The notes beneath the pieces are model-generated. The model was given only the letters and a program-made list of their open reading frames with translations. It was not told the DNA's origin and made no database searches. A stretch of DNA of 64,000 nucleotides from Magnetospirillum sp. UT-4. Its GTDB lineage: Bacteria; Pseudomonadota; Alphaproteobacteria; Rhodospirillales; Magnetospirillaceae. The position numbers and the translations under genes were made by a program. The stretch covers positions 1-64,000 of the forward strand of contig NZ_CACVCG010000112.1 in the NCBI RefSeq assembly GCF_902729435.1. The letters are read 5' to 3'. This document shows positions 34,584 through 43,444 of the stretch, in pieces; position 1 is the first letter of the stretch; each line of letters opens with the position of its first letter.

Positions 34584-34967
34584 TCACCGGCAATGGGCCA
34601 GCAGCCATCGTTCGAGCTCGGCCTCACCCATCGTGCCGGCCGCCACCTCCTGCATGACGCGGGTCGCCTCGGCCTCGGTGACGTCGAGAATGCGGCCGTG
34701 CGCCTTGAGGAACGCCACCATGGCCGCGAAGCCGATGCGCTTGTTGCCGTCCACAAAGCCGTGGGCCTTGGCGAGGCCGATTCCGTAGAGCACCGCCAGC
34801 CGTTCGGTGGTGACGTCCGGCCCCTCGTATGCCACCAGGTTGCGCGGCCGGGCCAGGGCGCCCTCGACCAGGCCCAGGTCGCGGATGCCCGGTGCGCCGC
34901 CGTAAAGACCGATCAGCCGGGCGTGCCAGCTGACCGCCAGATGGGGCGAAACCCAGCGCCAGGTCAC
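34584..34967 (-). CDS. doc: Doc-like Fic-fold toxin (death-on-curing)
   Basis: 127 residues. The Fic-type motif is HGFVDGNKRIGF (His69 to Arg77), the shortened Doc version of HXFX(D/E)GN(K/R). The N-terminal VSWHARLIGLYGGAPGIRDLGLVEGALARP is typical of Doc. Doc phosphorylates EF-Tu and stops translation. The GTG start at 34967 overlaps the antitoxin stop by 4 bp (GTGA). It pairs with the AbrB-type antitoxin upstream and not with a Phd-type one. Confidence 0.9.
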   Translation of the reverse strand: MTWRWVSPHLAVSWHARLIGLYGGAPGIRDLGLVEGALARPRNLVAYEGPDVTTERLAVLYGIGLAKAHGFVDGNKRIGFAAMVAFLKAHGRILDVTEAEATRVMQEVAAGTMGEAELERWLLAHCR

Positions 34968-35197
34968 TTGGCCAGGTCGCGGTAGGTGTCGGGATAGCGG
35001 CCCAGGCTCCACTCGAAGGCGGCTTCCAGATCGGCCTCGCCCGGGGCGGCATGCCGGATCTCGATCACCCCGTCGTCGCGGGCCAGCAGCGACAGCTCGT
35101 CGCCCTGGCGCAGGCCGGCGGCCTCGAGCATGTCCTTGGGGATGGTGACGGCGAGCGAATTGCCGCGCGGCGACAGCTTGGCGGTGGTCTTCAGCAT
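34964..35197 (-). CDS. AbrB/MazE-type antitoxin of the Doc pair
   Basis: 77 residues. The N-terminal swapped-hairpin DNA-binding domain reads TAKLSPRGNSLAVTIPKDML, followed by RQGDELSLLARDDGVIEIR. The C-terminal tail (EADLEAAFEWSLGRYPDTYRDL) should wrap and neutralise Doc. The start at 35197 lies 3 bp from a 40 bp palindrome that is the likely autoregulatory operator. Confidence 0.9.
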   Translation of the reverse strand: MLKTTAKLSPRGNSLAVTIPKDMLEAAGLRQGDELSLLARDDGVIEIRHAAPGEADLEAAFEWSLGRYPDTYRDLAK

Positions 35198-35200
35198 GGC

Positions 35201-35240
35201 GACGGCCTATGTTGCAACGATGGTTACAACATAGGCCGTC
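35201..35240. promoter_or_regulatory. 40 bp palindromic operator of the AbrB-Doc operon
   Basis: Arms of 18 bp (GACGGCCTATGTTGCAAC, 35201-35218, and its complement 35223-35240 with a single mismatch) flank the 4 bp centre GATG. It ends 3 bp before the antitoxin ATG, so promoter and operator must overlap. A leaderless or nearly leaderless transcript is possible. AbrB-fold antitoxins typically repress such sites together with their toxin. Confidence 0.8.
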
Positions 35241-35302
35241 AGGCCTCGGAGGTCAAGTTGTGCGCCCTCAAGCGCCGGGCGGCGGACCTCGGTCCGCCTT
35301 GG

Positions 35303-36160
35303 CTACCGCGCCGCCACCCAGGGATTCATCTCGACCAGCCCGAGGCCGGCGGGAAGCTGGGCGCGGGCGAGGTCGAGGCTGTCGCCGTCGATGGGGATGC
35401 GCACGGTGCCGGCCGCCAGATTGAGGTCGATGGTGCGGCGGCTGGCATCCTCCATGCGCGGCACCGGCCGCGTCATCGCCACCGAGCTGCGCAGCAGGCG
35501 GGCGCGGGTGGCGTCGTCGGCGGTCAGCATCACCCGCTTCAGCGCGGTCTGGTTGGTGGCGTAGGTCAGCACCGCGATGCTGCCGGGCGGCATGTCGTCC
35601 TCGGCGCCGCTGATGGCGACGACGCGGCGGCGCTCGCCCTCCAGCGTGAACGAGGTGGCCGGTACGTCGGCATCGTAAAGCCACTCCCCGCTGGACAGGG
35701 CATAGACGCTGCGCCGGGTGCCGCGCTCCACCACCAGGGTGCCGTCGCCCTCGATGCTGGCGGCGCGACCCGGGGCGATGACGGTGTAGAGGGCGGCGCT
35801 CCTGATCTGCTCGGGGCCGTCCAGCGGCCAGGCGTCGAGGCGGACCCGGCCCTCGGCCGGGCCGGTGGCGAAGACGTCGGAATCCACCACCTCGAGCCGC
35901 AGCAGCAGCCGGCGCGGGCGGGGATCGCCGGCCACCGGGACCATCACGGTGTGGAAGCCGACATTGACCATGCGCCCGTCCAGTCCGCCGCCGGAGTCGC
36001 GCAGGCCGAACACCGATTCTCCCGACAGCGCGCTATAGGATTCGCCGTGCCGGGACCACGCCAGGGCCCCCAGGCCGACGATCAACAACGGCGACGTCAC
36101 CACCAGGATGAAGGTGGCGAAGACGACGCCGGCGAAGAACATCCAGGCTTTGCCAATCAC
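35303..36160 (-). CDS. Membrane-anchored protein of unknown function
   Basis: 285 residues. One or two N-terminal hydrophobic stretches (about 5-35) are followed by a beta-rich domain exposed on the periplasmic side. Features include VNVGFHTVMVPVAGD and ALSSGEWLYDADVPATSF. No family was recognised. The GTG start at 36160 has GGGGAG 8 bp upstream. It lies in the same direction as the hemerythrin and ruvX genes but 63 bp downstream, so an operon is possible. Function not known. Confidence 0.6.
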   Translation of the reverse strand: MIGKAWMFFAGVVFATFILVVTSPLLIVGLGALAWSRHGESYSALSGESVFGLRDSGGGLDGRMVNVGFHTVMVPVAGDPRPRRLLLRLEVVDSDVFATGPAEGRVRLDAWPLDGPEQIRSAALYTVIAPGRAASIEGDGTLVVERGTRRSVYALSSGEWLYDADVPATSFTLEGERRRVVAISGAEDDMPPGSIAVLTYATNQTALKRVMLTADDATRARLLRSSVAMTRPVPRMEDASRRTIDLNLAAGTVRIPIDGDSLDLARAQLPAGLGLVEMNPWVAAR

Positions 36161-36223
36161 GCTTTCATCTCCCCGCGCGGCACCTTACGCGCCCTTTGGC
36201 CGGCGGGCAAGCGGCGGCAAACC

Positions 36224-36622
36224 TCATCCTTTGGCGGCGATGAAGCGGACGTAATCGGTGTCGGTTTCCAGGATATGGCCGAGCAGCCAGTCCAGCACCG
36301 CCTTGCGCATCTCCTCGGTTGCGGCGGCCACGTCGCCGGAGTCGAGCTTGCAGCGCAGCCGCGCCACCTCGGCGACGAAGGTGTGGTGCGTCGCCGCATG
36401 GGCATCGAGGCCGGGATAGCCGTGATAGAGCATCAGGGCTTCCTCGTGGGCGAAGTGGTACTCGATATAGGCGGTCAGCGCCCCCAGCAGATCGACGGCG
36501 CAGCGCTTGGTCATGCCCGCCTGCAGGTTGATGTCGATCTGGTTGAGCAGCGAGAACAGGATCAGGTGCTGGGCGTCCATGTCCACGTGGCCGATCCGGT
36601 AGCCGTCTTCCCACGCAAGCAT
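36224..36622 (-). CDS. Bacteriohemerythrin
   Basis: 132 residues, a single hemerythrin domain. The iron ligands are visible in order: HVDMDAQHL near the N-terminus, YIEYHFAHEE, HAATHHTFV and the C-terminal HILETD. This supports a non-haem di-iron site that binds oxygen. Such proteins are frequent in Magnetospirillum and relatives and may store or sense oxygen. The start at 36622 (MLAWEDGYRIG) has GGAGG 8 bp upstream. Confidence 0.92.
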   Translation of the reverse strand: MLAWEDGYRIGHVDMDAQHLILFSLLNQIDINLQAGMTKRCAVDLLGALTAYIEYHFAHEEALMLYHGYPGLDAHAATHHTFVAEVARLRCKLDSGDVAAATEEMRKAVLDWLLGHILETDTDYVRFIAAKG

Positions 36623-36692
36623 CCGAAAATCCTCCACGATGGACAAAAAAAGCCGTCGCGCCAGAGGGCGGACGGCAGCAAGCCAATCAAAC

Positions 36693-37199
36693 CTATCCTT
36701 TCGAATAGGGGTCCTGCAAGTGTTGATTTGTGACAATGCGTGCCGCCATGGCGTCCAGCGCCCCCTGCAGGATGTAGGCGGCGGCCATCTTGTCCACCAC
36801 CTCGGCGCGGCGCGCGCGTGAGGCGTCGGCCTCCAGCAGGGTGCGGGTGACCGCCGCGGTGGACAGCCGCTCGTCCCACAGGCAGACCGGCAGATCGCGC
36901 AAGGCCAGCAGGTTGCGTACGAAGGCCCGGGTCGACTGGCAGCGCGCCCCCTCGCGGCCGTCCATCTCCACCGGCAGCCCCACCACCAGCCCGCCGATTC
37001 CGTGGCGATCGACCACCGCCAGCAACGCCTCGGCGTCCTTGGTGAACTTGCTGCGGCGCAGGGTCTCGAAGGGCGAGGCGATGGACCGGCGGACGTCCGA
37101 CAACGCCAGCCCGATGGTCTTGGTCCCCAGGTCGAGGCCGAGCAGGCGGGCGTCGCGGGACAGGGACGGGTCGAGGTCGGCAAGGGCAAGCACGGGCAT
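36693..37199 (-). CDS. ruvX: YqgF/RuvX family pre-16S rRNA nuclease
   Basis: 168 residues. RNase H-fold motifs [31 protein letters not shown] and [17 protein letters not shown] are clear, with the terminal Asp in [13 protein letters not shown]. The family processes pre-16S rRNA and was earlier proposed as a Holliday junction resolvase. It begins 143 bp from the divergent peroxidase gene. Confidence 0.95.
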   Translation of the reverse strand: MPVLALADLDPSLSRDARLLGLDLGTKTIGLALSDVRRSIASPFETLRRSKFTKDAEALLAVVDRHGIGGLVVGLPVEMDGREGARCQSTRAFVRNLLALRDLPVCLWDERLSTAAVTRTLLEADASRARRAEVVDKMAAAYILQGALDAMAARIVTNQHLQDPYSKG

Positions 37200-37341
37200 G
37201 GCGCCAGCCTGGGCGAGAACCGCCGCCGACGCAAGGGCGGCGCCGATGCGCGCAATCGACGGCGAGGCATGCGCACAAACCCATTCCCTTTCGGCGTAGG
37301 GATGCTAATACTTTTGGTCGGGAGTTATTCCGGGGACAGGT

Positions 37342-38355
37342 ATGACTCAGGTACTCGCCAGGCTGGCGGCCGTGGGGATGGTCGTCGTCCTGGGGTTCGC
37401 ACAGCCGGTGGCGGCCGGCGCCGAGGGATCGGCCGAGGGATCGAAAAGATCCGGCCCGGCCGTGGTTCGCCTGCGCGAGCCGATCCGGCCTCTGACGCCC
37501 ATTGGCGGACTCGACCCCGCCAAGGTCGATCTGGGCCGGCGGCTGTTCCACGATCCCATCCTGTCGCGCGACGGCACCATCGCTTGCGCCACCTGCCACG
37601 ATCTCGGCCGCGCCGGCATGGACGGCCGCCCGGTTTCGGCCGGCATCGGCGGTGCGCTGGGCGTGCGCAACGCCCCCACCGTCTACAACGCCGCCCTCAA
37701 CCTCGCCCAGTTCTGGGACGGCCGCGCCGCCACCCTGCAGCACCAGGCGGCGGGGCCGGTGACCAACCCGGTGGAGATGGGGGCGCAATGGCCGGAGGTG
37801 CTGGCCCGGCTGGAGGCCTCGGTGCATGCCGAGGACCTGCATGCCCTCTACGGCCGGCCGGTGACCATGGAGGCGGTGCTGGACTCCATCGCCGTCTTCG
37901 AGAAGACGCTGGTGACCACCGGCTCCCGCTTCGACCGCTGGCTGCTGGGCGACGAGGCGGCGCTGACCAACGCCGAGAAACGGGGTTACGCCCTGTTCAA
38001 ATCCTATGGCTGCGCCGCCTGCCACCAGGGCGCCAACGTGGGCGGCAACCTCTACCAGCGCTTCGGCTTCTTCGGCGACTGGTTCGCCGAGCGCGGCCGG
38101 CCGCTGACCGACAGCGATTTCGGCCGCTTCAAGGTGACCGGGCGGGACAGGGACCGCTTCGTCTTCAAGGTGCCGTCGCTGCGCCTGGCGGCGCTGACCG
38201 CGCCCTATTTCCACGACGGCAGCGTCGCCACCCTGGAAGAAGCCATCCGCCTGATGGCCCGCCACCAGCTGGGCCGCGACATGCCCGAGAGCGACATCCG
38301 GCTGGTGGCGGCCTTCCTGGCCTCGCTGGTCGATCCCGAACGGCTGCCGCCATGA
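37342..38355 (+). CDS. Dihaem cytochrome c peroxidase
   Basis: 337 residues with a signal peptide (cleavage near AAGAE, about 25-27). Two CXXCH haem sites are at 82-86 (CATCH) and 224-228 (CAACH), in the MauG/CcpA arrangement. KVDLGRRLFHDPILSRDGT and VPSLRLAALTAPYFHDGS are family signatures. It reduces hydrogen peroxide in the periplasm, or acts as a MauG-like oxidant. It overlaps the following kinase gene by 4 bp (ATGA), which suggests joint expression and possibly a redox input to the kinase. Confidence 0.92.
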   Translation: MTQVLARLAAVGMVVVLGFAQPVAAGAEGSAEGSKRSGPAVVRLREPIRPLTPIGGLDPAKVDLGRRLFHDPILSRDGTIACATCHDLGRAGMDGRPVSAGIGGALGVRNAPTVYNAALNLAQFWDGRAATLQHQAAGPVTNPVEMGAQWPEVLARLEASVHAEDLHALYGRPVTMEAVLDSIAVFEKTLVTTGSRFDRWLLGDEAALTNAEKRGYALFKSYGCAACHQGANVGGNLYQRFGFFGDWFAERGRPLTDSDFGRFKVTGRDRDRFVFKVPSLRLAALTAPYFHDGSVATLEEAIRLMARHQLGRDMPESDIRLVAAFLASLVDPERLPP

Positions 38356-40556
38356 GAGGTGCCAACCATCGCGTCCTGGCGGTGTTCGCCGCCGCGCTGC
38401 TGGCCTTCGCGGCGATGCTGGCCGCCGCCGACCGCAGCGAGGTGGATGCCGGCCGCCATGCCGAGGTGGTGGCGACCTTCCTGGCGGTCGAGCAGGCCGA
38501 GACCAGCATGGACCGCGACCTGTTGCAGGCCATGGTCGGGCTGCTGCCCCATTTCGACACCGTGGTCGAGCACGATCGCGCTTTGCTCGCCCATCTCGGG
38601 CGGCTGCAGGCGGACCGGTCCCTGGTCGCCGCAATCGCCGACGCGCTGGGCGAATACGGCCGCCGGATCGAGAACAAGCGCATGGCCGCCGAAGACGCCA
38701 AGGCGCTGACCTCGTTCACCCTCAAGGAACAGGCCTATGTGCCCTTCGCCGTCGCCGCCCTCGAGGGCCGCGTGCCCCCCGAGCGGCTGGCGCTGCTGCA
38801 ATCGGCCATCATCCGGCTGCTGGGCGGCGAGACCGAGCGCGGCGGTGCCGCTGCCGCCATCGCGCCGCTGCTGGACGCGCTGTCGCGATCGGCCGATCCG
38901 ACCGAGGCCCACGTCGCCCAGCACGCCCGCTCGCTGCTGCACGCGCGCGAGGCCCTGCGCGACACCATCGAGGCCTATCTCGGCATCGACACCCGCAGCG
39001 CCCTGGCCGCCGCCCGAGACCGCTACATGGAGGTCTTCGCCCAGCGCCAGCGGCAGATGACCTGGCTGATCCGCGCGTTGCAGGGGGCGACCATGGCCCT
39101 GTTCGCCGCCCTGGGCTGGGCCATCTCGCGCCTCGACCGCGCCCACCGCCAGGCCGCCACCGCCCATAGCCGGCTGGTCGCCGCGGTGGGCAGCCTGGGC
39201 GACGCCTTCGCCCTGTTCGATAATTCCGGCCGCCGGGTGGTCAGCAATGCCGGCTTCACCGCGCTGCTGGACGGGGCGGCGGTCGATGGCCTGGTTGCAC
39301 TGCCCGCCGGTCTGGCCGCCGCCGGCATCCGGGTCGAGAGCGGCGACGGTCCGCCCGCCTCGCCCGCCGCCGCCAGCGGCCTGCTGTACCAGGCCGGCGG
39401 GGAACGCTGGCACCTGTTCCGCGCCCGCCCCACCGAGGACGGCGGCATGGTGTGCCTGTTCACCGACGTCACCGACCTGCACCGCGCCGATTCCGAGCTG
39501 CGCAAGCTGTGGGCGGCGGTGGAGCAGAGCCCGCTGGCCATCGTCATCACCGATTGCAGGGGACTGATCGAGTACGTCAACCCGCGCTTCGAGGGCCTGA
39601 CCGGCTATTCCGCCGCCGAGGCGGTGGGCAACACCCCGCGCATCCTCAAATCGGGCGAGGTGCCCGAGGCGACCTACCACGAAATGTGGACCACCATCGC
39701 CGCCGGCCTGACCTGGCGCGGCGAGATGGTCAACCGCAAGAAGACCGGCGAGCTGTTCCGCGAGAACACCATCATCTCGCCGGTGCGCGATCCGGCCGGC
39801 CAGATCACCCATTTCATCGCGCTGAAGGAGGACATCACCCAGCAGCGCCGCAACGCCGATCTGCTGCTCGAGGCCAGCACCGATTACGAGCGCCTGCTCT
39901 ACGCCGCCTCGCACGACCTGCAGGAGCCGGCCCGCACGGTGGTGACCTATTGCCAGCGGCTGGAACGCCAGCTGCCCGCCGCCGGCGATGCCGAGCTGCG
40001 CGTCACCCTGGACGAGATCGCCGCCAGCGCCCGCCAGCTCAGCCTGTTGATCGCCGGACTGGTCGCCTATGGCCGCACCTCGCGCCAGACCGAGGCCTTC
40101 GTGCCGGTGGACTGCGCCGCCGCCGCCCGGGCCGCCATCGCCGAGCTGCACCGCGCCGACGTCGAGGTGCCCGGCATCCGCATCGGCCCGCTGCCCACCA
40201 TCCTGGGCGACCCGGTGCTGATGATCATGCTGCTGCGCAACCTGCTGGACAATTCCGTCAAGTTCGCCCGCCCCGACGCGCCGGCGCGGGTGGAGCTGTC
40301 CGCCGCCCCCGACGGCGGCGGCTGGCGCCTGGACGTGGCCGATAACGGCATCGGCATCGAGGCCGAATACCTGGACCGCGTCCTGGCCCCGTTCTCCCGC
40401 CTCCACCCCCGCGCCACCTATCCCGGCGCCGGCCTGGGCCTGGCCTCCTGCGCCAAGATCGCCCGCCTGCACGGCGGCCGCCTGTGGCTGGACTCCACCC
40501 CCGGCCAGGGCACCACCGTGCACGTCTGGCTGCCGGCGGTGGCGGCGCTGGAGTAG
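38352..40556 (+). CDS. Membrane histidine kinase coupled to the cytochrome c peroxidase gene
   Basis: 734 residues. The first membrane helix is at about 8-26. An all-helical periplasmic domain (about 30-235) and a second helix (about 237-258) follow. Two PAS-like domains (about 272-375 and 383-500, the second with LIEYVNPRFEGLTGYS and KSGEV) lead to the core: H box YAASHDLQEPARTV with His521, N box LLRNLLDNSVKFA, G boxes DNGIGIE and GAGLGLA. The start ATG overlaps the peroxidase stop. No receiver or regulator gene is adjacent. Confidence 0.87.
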   Translation: MRGANHRVLAVFAAALLAFAAMLAAADRSEVDAGRHAEVVATFLAVEQAETSMDRDLLQAMVGLLPHFDTVVEHDRALLAHLGRLQADRSLVAAIADALGEYGRRIENKRMAAEDAKALTSFTLKEQAYVPFAVAALEGRVPPERLALLQSAIIRLLGGETERGGAAAAIAPLLDALSRSADPTEAHVAQHARSLLHAREALRDTIEAYLGIDTRSALAAARDRYMEVFAQRQRQMTWLIRALQGATMALFAALGWAISRLDRAHRQAATAHSRLVAAVGSLGDAFALFDNSGRRVVSNAGFTALLDGAAVDGLVALPAGLAAAGIRVESGDGPPASPAAASGLLYQAGGERWHLFRARPTEDGGMVCLFTDVTDLHRADSELRKLWAAVEQSPLAIVITDCRGLIEYVNPRFEGLTGYSAAEAVGNTPRILKSGEVPEATYHEMWTTIAAGLTWRGEMVNRKKTGELFRENTIISPVRDPAGQITHFIALKEDITQQRRNADLLLEASTDYERLLYAASHDLQEPARTVVTYCQRLERQLPAAGDAELRVTLDEIAASARQLSLLIAGLVAYGRTSRQTEAFVPVDCAAAARAAIAELHRADVEVPGIRIGPLPTILGDPVLMIMLLRNLLDNSVKFARPDAPARVELSAAPDGGGWRLDVADNGIGIEAEYLDRVLAPFSRLHPRATYPGAGLGLASCAKIARLHGGRLWLDSTPGQGTTVHVWLPAVAALE

Positions 40557-40630
40557 GGGGCCGGGACCGTGTTGTCAGGATTGATTGTGGTTCATCACGG
40601 ATTTGTGGGGTGTGGTTCGGAAAGCGCATG

Positions 40631-40715
40631 CCGTCGTTCCCGCGAAGGCGGGAACCCAGGAGGCGCGGACAAGAAGCCGGTGCACCCCTGGGTCCCCGCC
40701 TTCGCGGGGACGACG
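40631..40715. repeat. Family B paired REP-like repeat (copy 1)
   Basis: CCGTCGTTCCCGCGAAGGCGGGAA at the left (written here by position 40631-40654) and the complementary CCCCGCCTTCGCGGGGACGACG at 40695-40715 enclose a short spacer. It is the main content of the 254 bp gap between the kinase gene and the small genes. Confidence 0.8.
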
Positions 40716-40810
40716 TTCACTATGGTCAGAACTCCCCGCCAATGCGCGAAGAACCTCAATTCAAGCCGGACTGGCGTGGGTCAAACCCGGGCGTGACGGG
40801 GACCGGGCGC

Positions 40811-40939
40811 CTACTTCTGCGGAGAACTCTTCTTCGGCGAAGGGGTTTCCACAGTCAATGACGGGGTGGAAACTATCTTCTTGGTGCTTTTCTTCGGCTT
40901 CTTGGGCTCCCTGGAGCCACGGTTCTTATCCTTCGACAC
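40811..40939 (-). CDS. Small Lys/Pro/Ser-rich basic protein (42 aa)
   Basis: 42 residues starting (GTG) SKDKNRGSREPKKPKKS and ending SPKKSSPQK. It resembles a family of tiny basic proteins (SKDKxRGNxExKKPKK) seen in many proteobacteria, of unknown function. Support for translation is strong: AAGGAG lies 8 bp before the GTG, and the GTG overlaps the TAG stop of the upstream Rmf-like gene (TAGTG). Nucleic-acid binding is a guess based on charge. Confidence 0.6.
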   Translation of the reverse strand: MSKDKNRGSREPKKPKKSTKKIVSTPSLTVETPSPKKSSPQK

Positions 40940-41190
40940 TACAGTTCTCCTTGGGCTGAATTCGGCTTCCTCGGCCAGGCCGTGGTTTTGGTGGTCGCGG
41001 CGGGAAGCTTTTCCGAGCGGCGTCTGGCATCCTCGAAGCCGAGCGTCCAGCGTTGTCGCTTTTCCTCGTCCTGGTACGGATTCTGGGTTGCGATGATCGA
41101 GGCCACGTCCTCGTCGGTGTCCGGGCAAAGCCTGCCGGCGGACCACCCCTGGGCGTAGATTCGACTGAATTCGTAGGCATTGTTCGCCAT
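40939..41190 (-). CDS. Small Rmf/CrpP-like protein
   Basis: 83 residues starting MANNAYEFSRIYAQGW. The pattern YAQGWSAGR...NPYQDEEKRQRWTLGFEDARRR follows the ribosome modulation factor/CrpP layout (G-x-x-A-G ... C/N-P-Y ... R-x-x-W-x-x-G-F-x-x-A). Rmf dimerises ribosomes in stationary phase. The Arg/Lys-rich core fits RNA binding, but the tail is longer than Rmf. Start 41190 has a purine-rich GGGGGAAGAG upstream. It is coupled to the downstream 42-residue gene. Confidence 0.6.
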   Translation of the reverse strand: MANNAYEFSRIYAQGWSAGRLCPDTDEDVASIIATQNPYQDEEKRQRWTLGFEDARRRSEKLPAATTKTTAWPRKPNSAQGEL

Positions 41191-41216
41191 GATCGGCTCT
41201 TCCCCCCAACCAGATA

Positions 41217-41342
41217 TCAGCCGAGATACGGCTTGATTATGACCCAAACTGCGACCGCGACGACGAAAATAACCGGAAGGATGACCGGTGGCACCATGTA
41301 GTCGCGTACCGAATGGGTGGCGCGCTTGATGTTGCTGTCCAT
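41217..41342 (-). CDS. Single-span small membrane protein (41 aa)
   Basis: 41 residues: an N-terminal charged segment (MDSNIKRATHSVRDYM), one hydrophobic helix (about 17-36, VPPVILPVIFVVAVAVWVI) and KPYLG at the end. AAGGA lies 8 bp before the ATG at 41342. No family was recognised. Size and topology resemble small accessory subunits of oxidases or transporters. It reads 26 bp ahead of the Rmf-like gene, so all three small genes may be one transcript. Confidence 0.6.
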   Translation of the reverse strand: MDSNIKRATHSVRDYMVPPVILPVIFVVAVAVWVIIKPYLG

Positions 41343-41555
41343 TTTCGGAGTCCTTGGCACCAGATGTGCATTATTCAACGTCATCAGATGGTGCCGATAG
41401 TCATATTTTCAATGGGGTTGCTGCGGCACTATCCTTAATGCCTGCCCGATAACGCGGTGCCCTCCCTGGGGCGGCGGCGCGCCCTTCCCCGGTTGCTCTC
41501 GGCCGGTCCGGGTGCTAAACCCGCCGGGACAGGATTTCTAGGACCGGAGCACCCC

Positions 41556-41843
41556 ATGTCCCTGGACAAAGCCGCCGTGCGCGCCATCGCCGAGCTGGCG
41601 CGCATCGAGGTCGCCGACGACGAGCTGGACCATCTGGCCGGCGAGCTGACCGGCATCCTCACCTTCGTCGAGCAGCTGGCCGAGGTGGATACCAATGGTG
41701 TCGAGCCGATGTCTTCGGTGGCCGCCATGACCCTGCCCATGCGCAAGGACGCGGTCACCGACGGCGGTTACGCGGCGGCCGTGCTGGCCAACGCCCCCGA
41801 CGCCAAGGAAGGGTTCTTCACCGTGCCGAAGGTGGTGGAATGA
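41556..41843 (+). CDS. gatC: Asp/Glu-tRNA amidotransferase subunit C
   Basis: 95 residues, standard for Gat[35 protein letters not shown] and the [23 protein letters not shown]-type C-terminus are diagnostic (quoted in part). It bridges GatA and GatB. GGAG lies 6 bp before the ATG at 41556. It is the first gene of gatCAB; a family B repeat separates it from gatA. Confidence 0.96.
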   Translation: MSLDKAAVRAIAELARIEVADDELDHLAGELTGILTFVEQLAEVDTNGVEPMSSVAAMTLPMRKDAVTDGGYAAAVLANAPDAKEGFFTVPKVVE

Positions 41844-41856
41844 CCGGCATTTTCAT

Positions 41857-41942
41857 CGTCATTCCCGCGCAGGCGGGAATCCATTTCGCCACCGCACCGG
41901 CTGTGTGTCCGGCATGGACCCCCGCCTTCGCGGGGGTGACGC
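41857..41942. repeat. Family B paired REP-like repeat (copy 2, inside gat operon)
   Basis: CGTCATTCCCGCGCAGGCGG at the left and CCCGCCTTCGCGGGGGTGACG at the right, about 85 bp overall. It fills most of the 126 bp between gatC and gatA and would form a long hairpin in the operon mRNA. Confidence 0.8.
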
Positions 41943-41969
41943 CACAGGGGAATGTCGAGGGGGCCGCCC

Positions 41970-43442
41970 ATGTCTAACCTTACCCACCTCACCATCGCCC
42001 AGGCGCTCAAGTCCATGGACAAGGGCGAGTTCACCGCCACCGAGCTGACCCAGGCCCATATCGAGGCCATGGCGGCCCGGCGCTCGCTGAACGCCTATAT
42101 CACCGAGACGCCCGAGCTGGCCCTCGGGCAGGCCAAGGCCGCCGACGACCGGCGCCGGGCCGGCACCGCCGGCGGGCTGGAGGGCATTCCGCTCGGCATC
42201 AAGGACCTGTTCTGCACCAAGGGGGTGCTGACCACCGCCGCCAGCCACATCCTCGACGGCTTCACGCCGCAATATGAAAGCACCGTCTCGGCCAACCTGC
42301 TGAAGGCCGGCGCGGTCACCCTGGGCAAGCTCAACCTGGACGAGTTCGCCATGGGCTCGTCCAACATGACCAGCCACTACGGCGCGGTCGAGAATCCCTG
42401 GAAGCGCACGTCCGACCCGGCGGCCAGGCTGGTCCCCGGCGGCTCGTCGGGCGGCTCGGCGGCGGCGGTTTCGGCCCGCATCGCCATGGGCGCCACCGGC
42501 ACCGATACCGGCGGCTCGATCCGCCAGCCGGCGGCGTTCTGCGGCATCACCGGCATCAAGCCGACCTATGGCCGTTGCTCGCGCTGGGGCATCGTCGCCT
42601 TCGCCTCCTCCCTCGACCAGGCCGGCCCCATGGCCCGCACGGTGGAGGATTGCGCCCTGATGCTGAACGCCATGGCCGGGCACGATCCCAAGGATTCCAC
42701 CTCGGCGCCCATGCCGGTGCCCGATTTCGCCAAGGCCCTGACCGGCGACATCCGCGGCCTGAAGGTCGGCATCCCGCTGGAATACCGCCCCGATGGTTTG
42801 AACGCCGAAGTGCTGAAGGTGTGGGAGCAGGGCATCGAGTGGCTGCGGGCCGCCGGCGCCACCCCGGTGGAGATTTCCCTGCCGCACACCAAGTACGCCC
42901 TGCCCACCTATTACATCGTCGCCCCGGCCGAAGCGTCGTCGAACCTGGCCCGCTACGACGGTGTGCGCTTCGGCCTGCGCGTACCGGGCACCTCGCTGGA
43001 CGACATGTACAAGAAGACCCGGGCCGCCGGCTTCGGCAAGGAAGTGCGCCGCCGCATCATGATCGGCACCTATGTCTTGAGCGCCGGCTATTACGACGCC
43101 TATTACGCCAAGGCGCAGAAGGTGCGGCGCATGATCGCCGAGGATTTCCGCAAGGCGTTCGAGACGGTGGACGTGATCCTGACGCCTACCGCTCCCTCGG
43201 CCGCCTTCGGCATGGGCGAGAACATGGACGATCCGGTCACCATGTGGCTGAACGACGTCTTCACCATCCCCACCTCGCTGGCCGGCCTGCCCGGCCTGTC
43301 GCTGCCGGCCGGGCTGTCCTCGGACGGGCTGCCGCTGGGGCTGCAGCTGATCGGGCGGCCGTTCGACGAGGAAACCGTGTTCAAGGTGGCCGGCGTGATG
43401 GAATCCGCCGCCCAGTTCACCGCTGCTCCGGAGGGGATCTGA
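41970..43442 (+). CDS. gatA: Asp/Glu-tRNA amidotransferase subunit A
   Basis: 490 residues. The amidase Ser-cisSer-Lys triad is present: Lys in [10 protein letters not shown], the signature [16 protein letters not shown] and Ser in [14 protein letters not shown]. It releases ammonia from glutamine for transamidation of misacylated Glu-tRNA(Gln) or Asp-tRNA(Asn). The start at 41970 ([11 protein letters not shown]) has GAGGGGG upstream. It is followed by gatB after 2 bp. Confidence 0.98.
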   Translation: MSNLTHLTIAQALKSMDKGEFTATELTQAHIEAMAARRSLNAYITETPELALGQAKAADDRRRAGTAGGLEGIPLGIKDLFCTKGVLTTAASHILDGFTPQYESTVSANLLKAGAVTLGKLNLDEFAMGSSNMTSHYGAVENPWKRTSDPAARLVPGGSSGGSAAAVSARIAMGATGTDTGGSIRQPAAFCGITGIKPTYGRCSRWGIVAFASSLDQAGPMARTVEDCALMLNAMAGHDPKDSTSAPMPVPDFAKALTGDIRGLKVGIPLEYRPDGLNAEVLKVWEQGIEWLRAAGATPVEISLPHTKYALPTYYIVAPAEASSNLARYDGVRFGLRVPGTSLDDMYKKTRAAGFGKEVRRRIMIGTYVLSAGYYDAYYAKAQKVRRMIAEDFRKAFETVDVILTPTAPSAAFGMGENMDDPVTMWLNDVFTIPTSLAGLPGLSLPAGLSSDGLPLGLQLIGRPFDEETVFKVAGVMESAAQFTAAPEGI

Positions 43443-43444
43443 CC

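Noticed and set aside
41857-41942. Paired palindromes as the start of a CRISPR array
   Set aside because: Only one pair of inverted, not direct, repeats; no regular spacers or cas genes.
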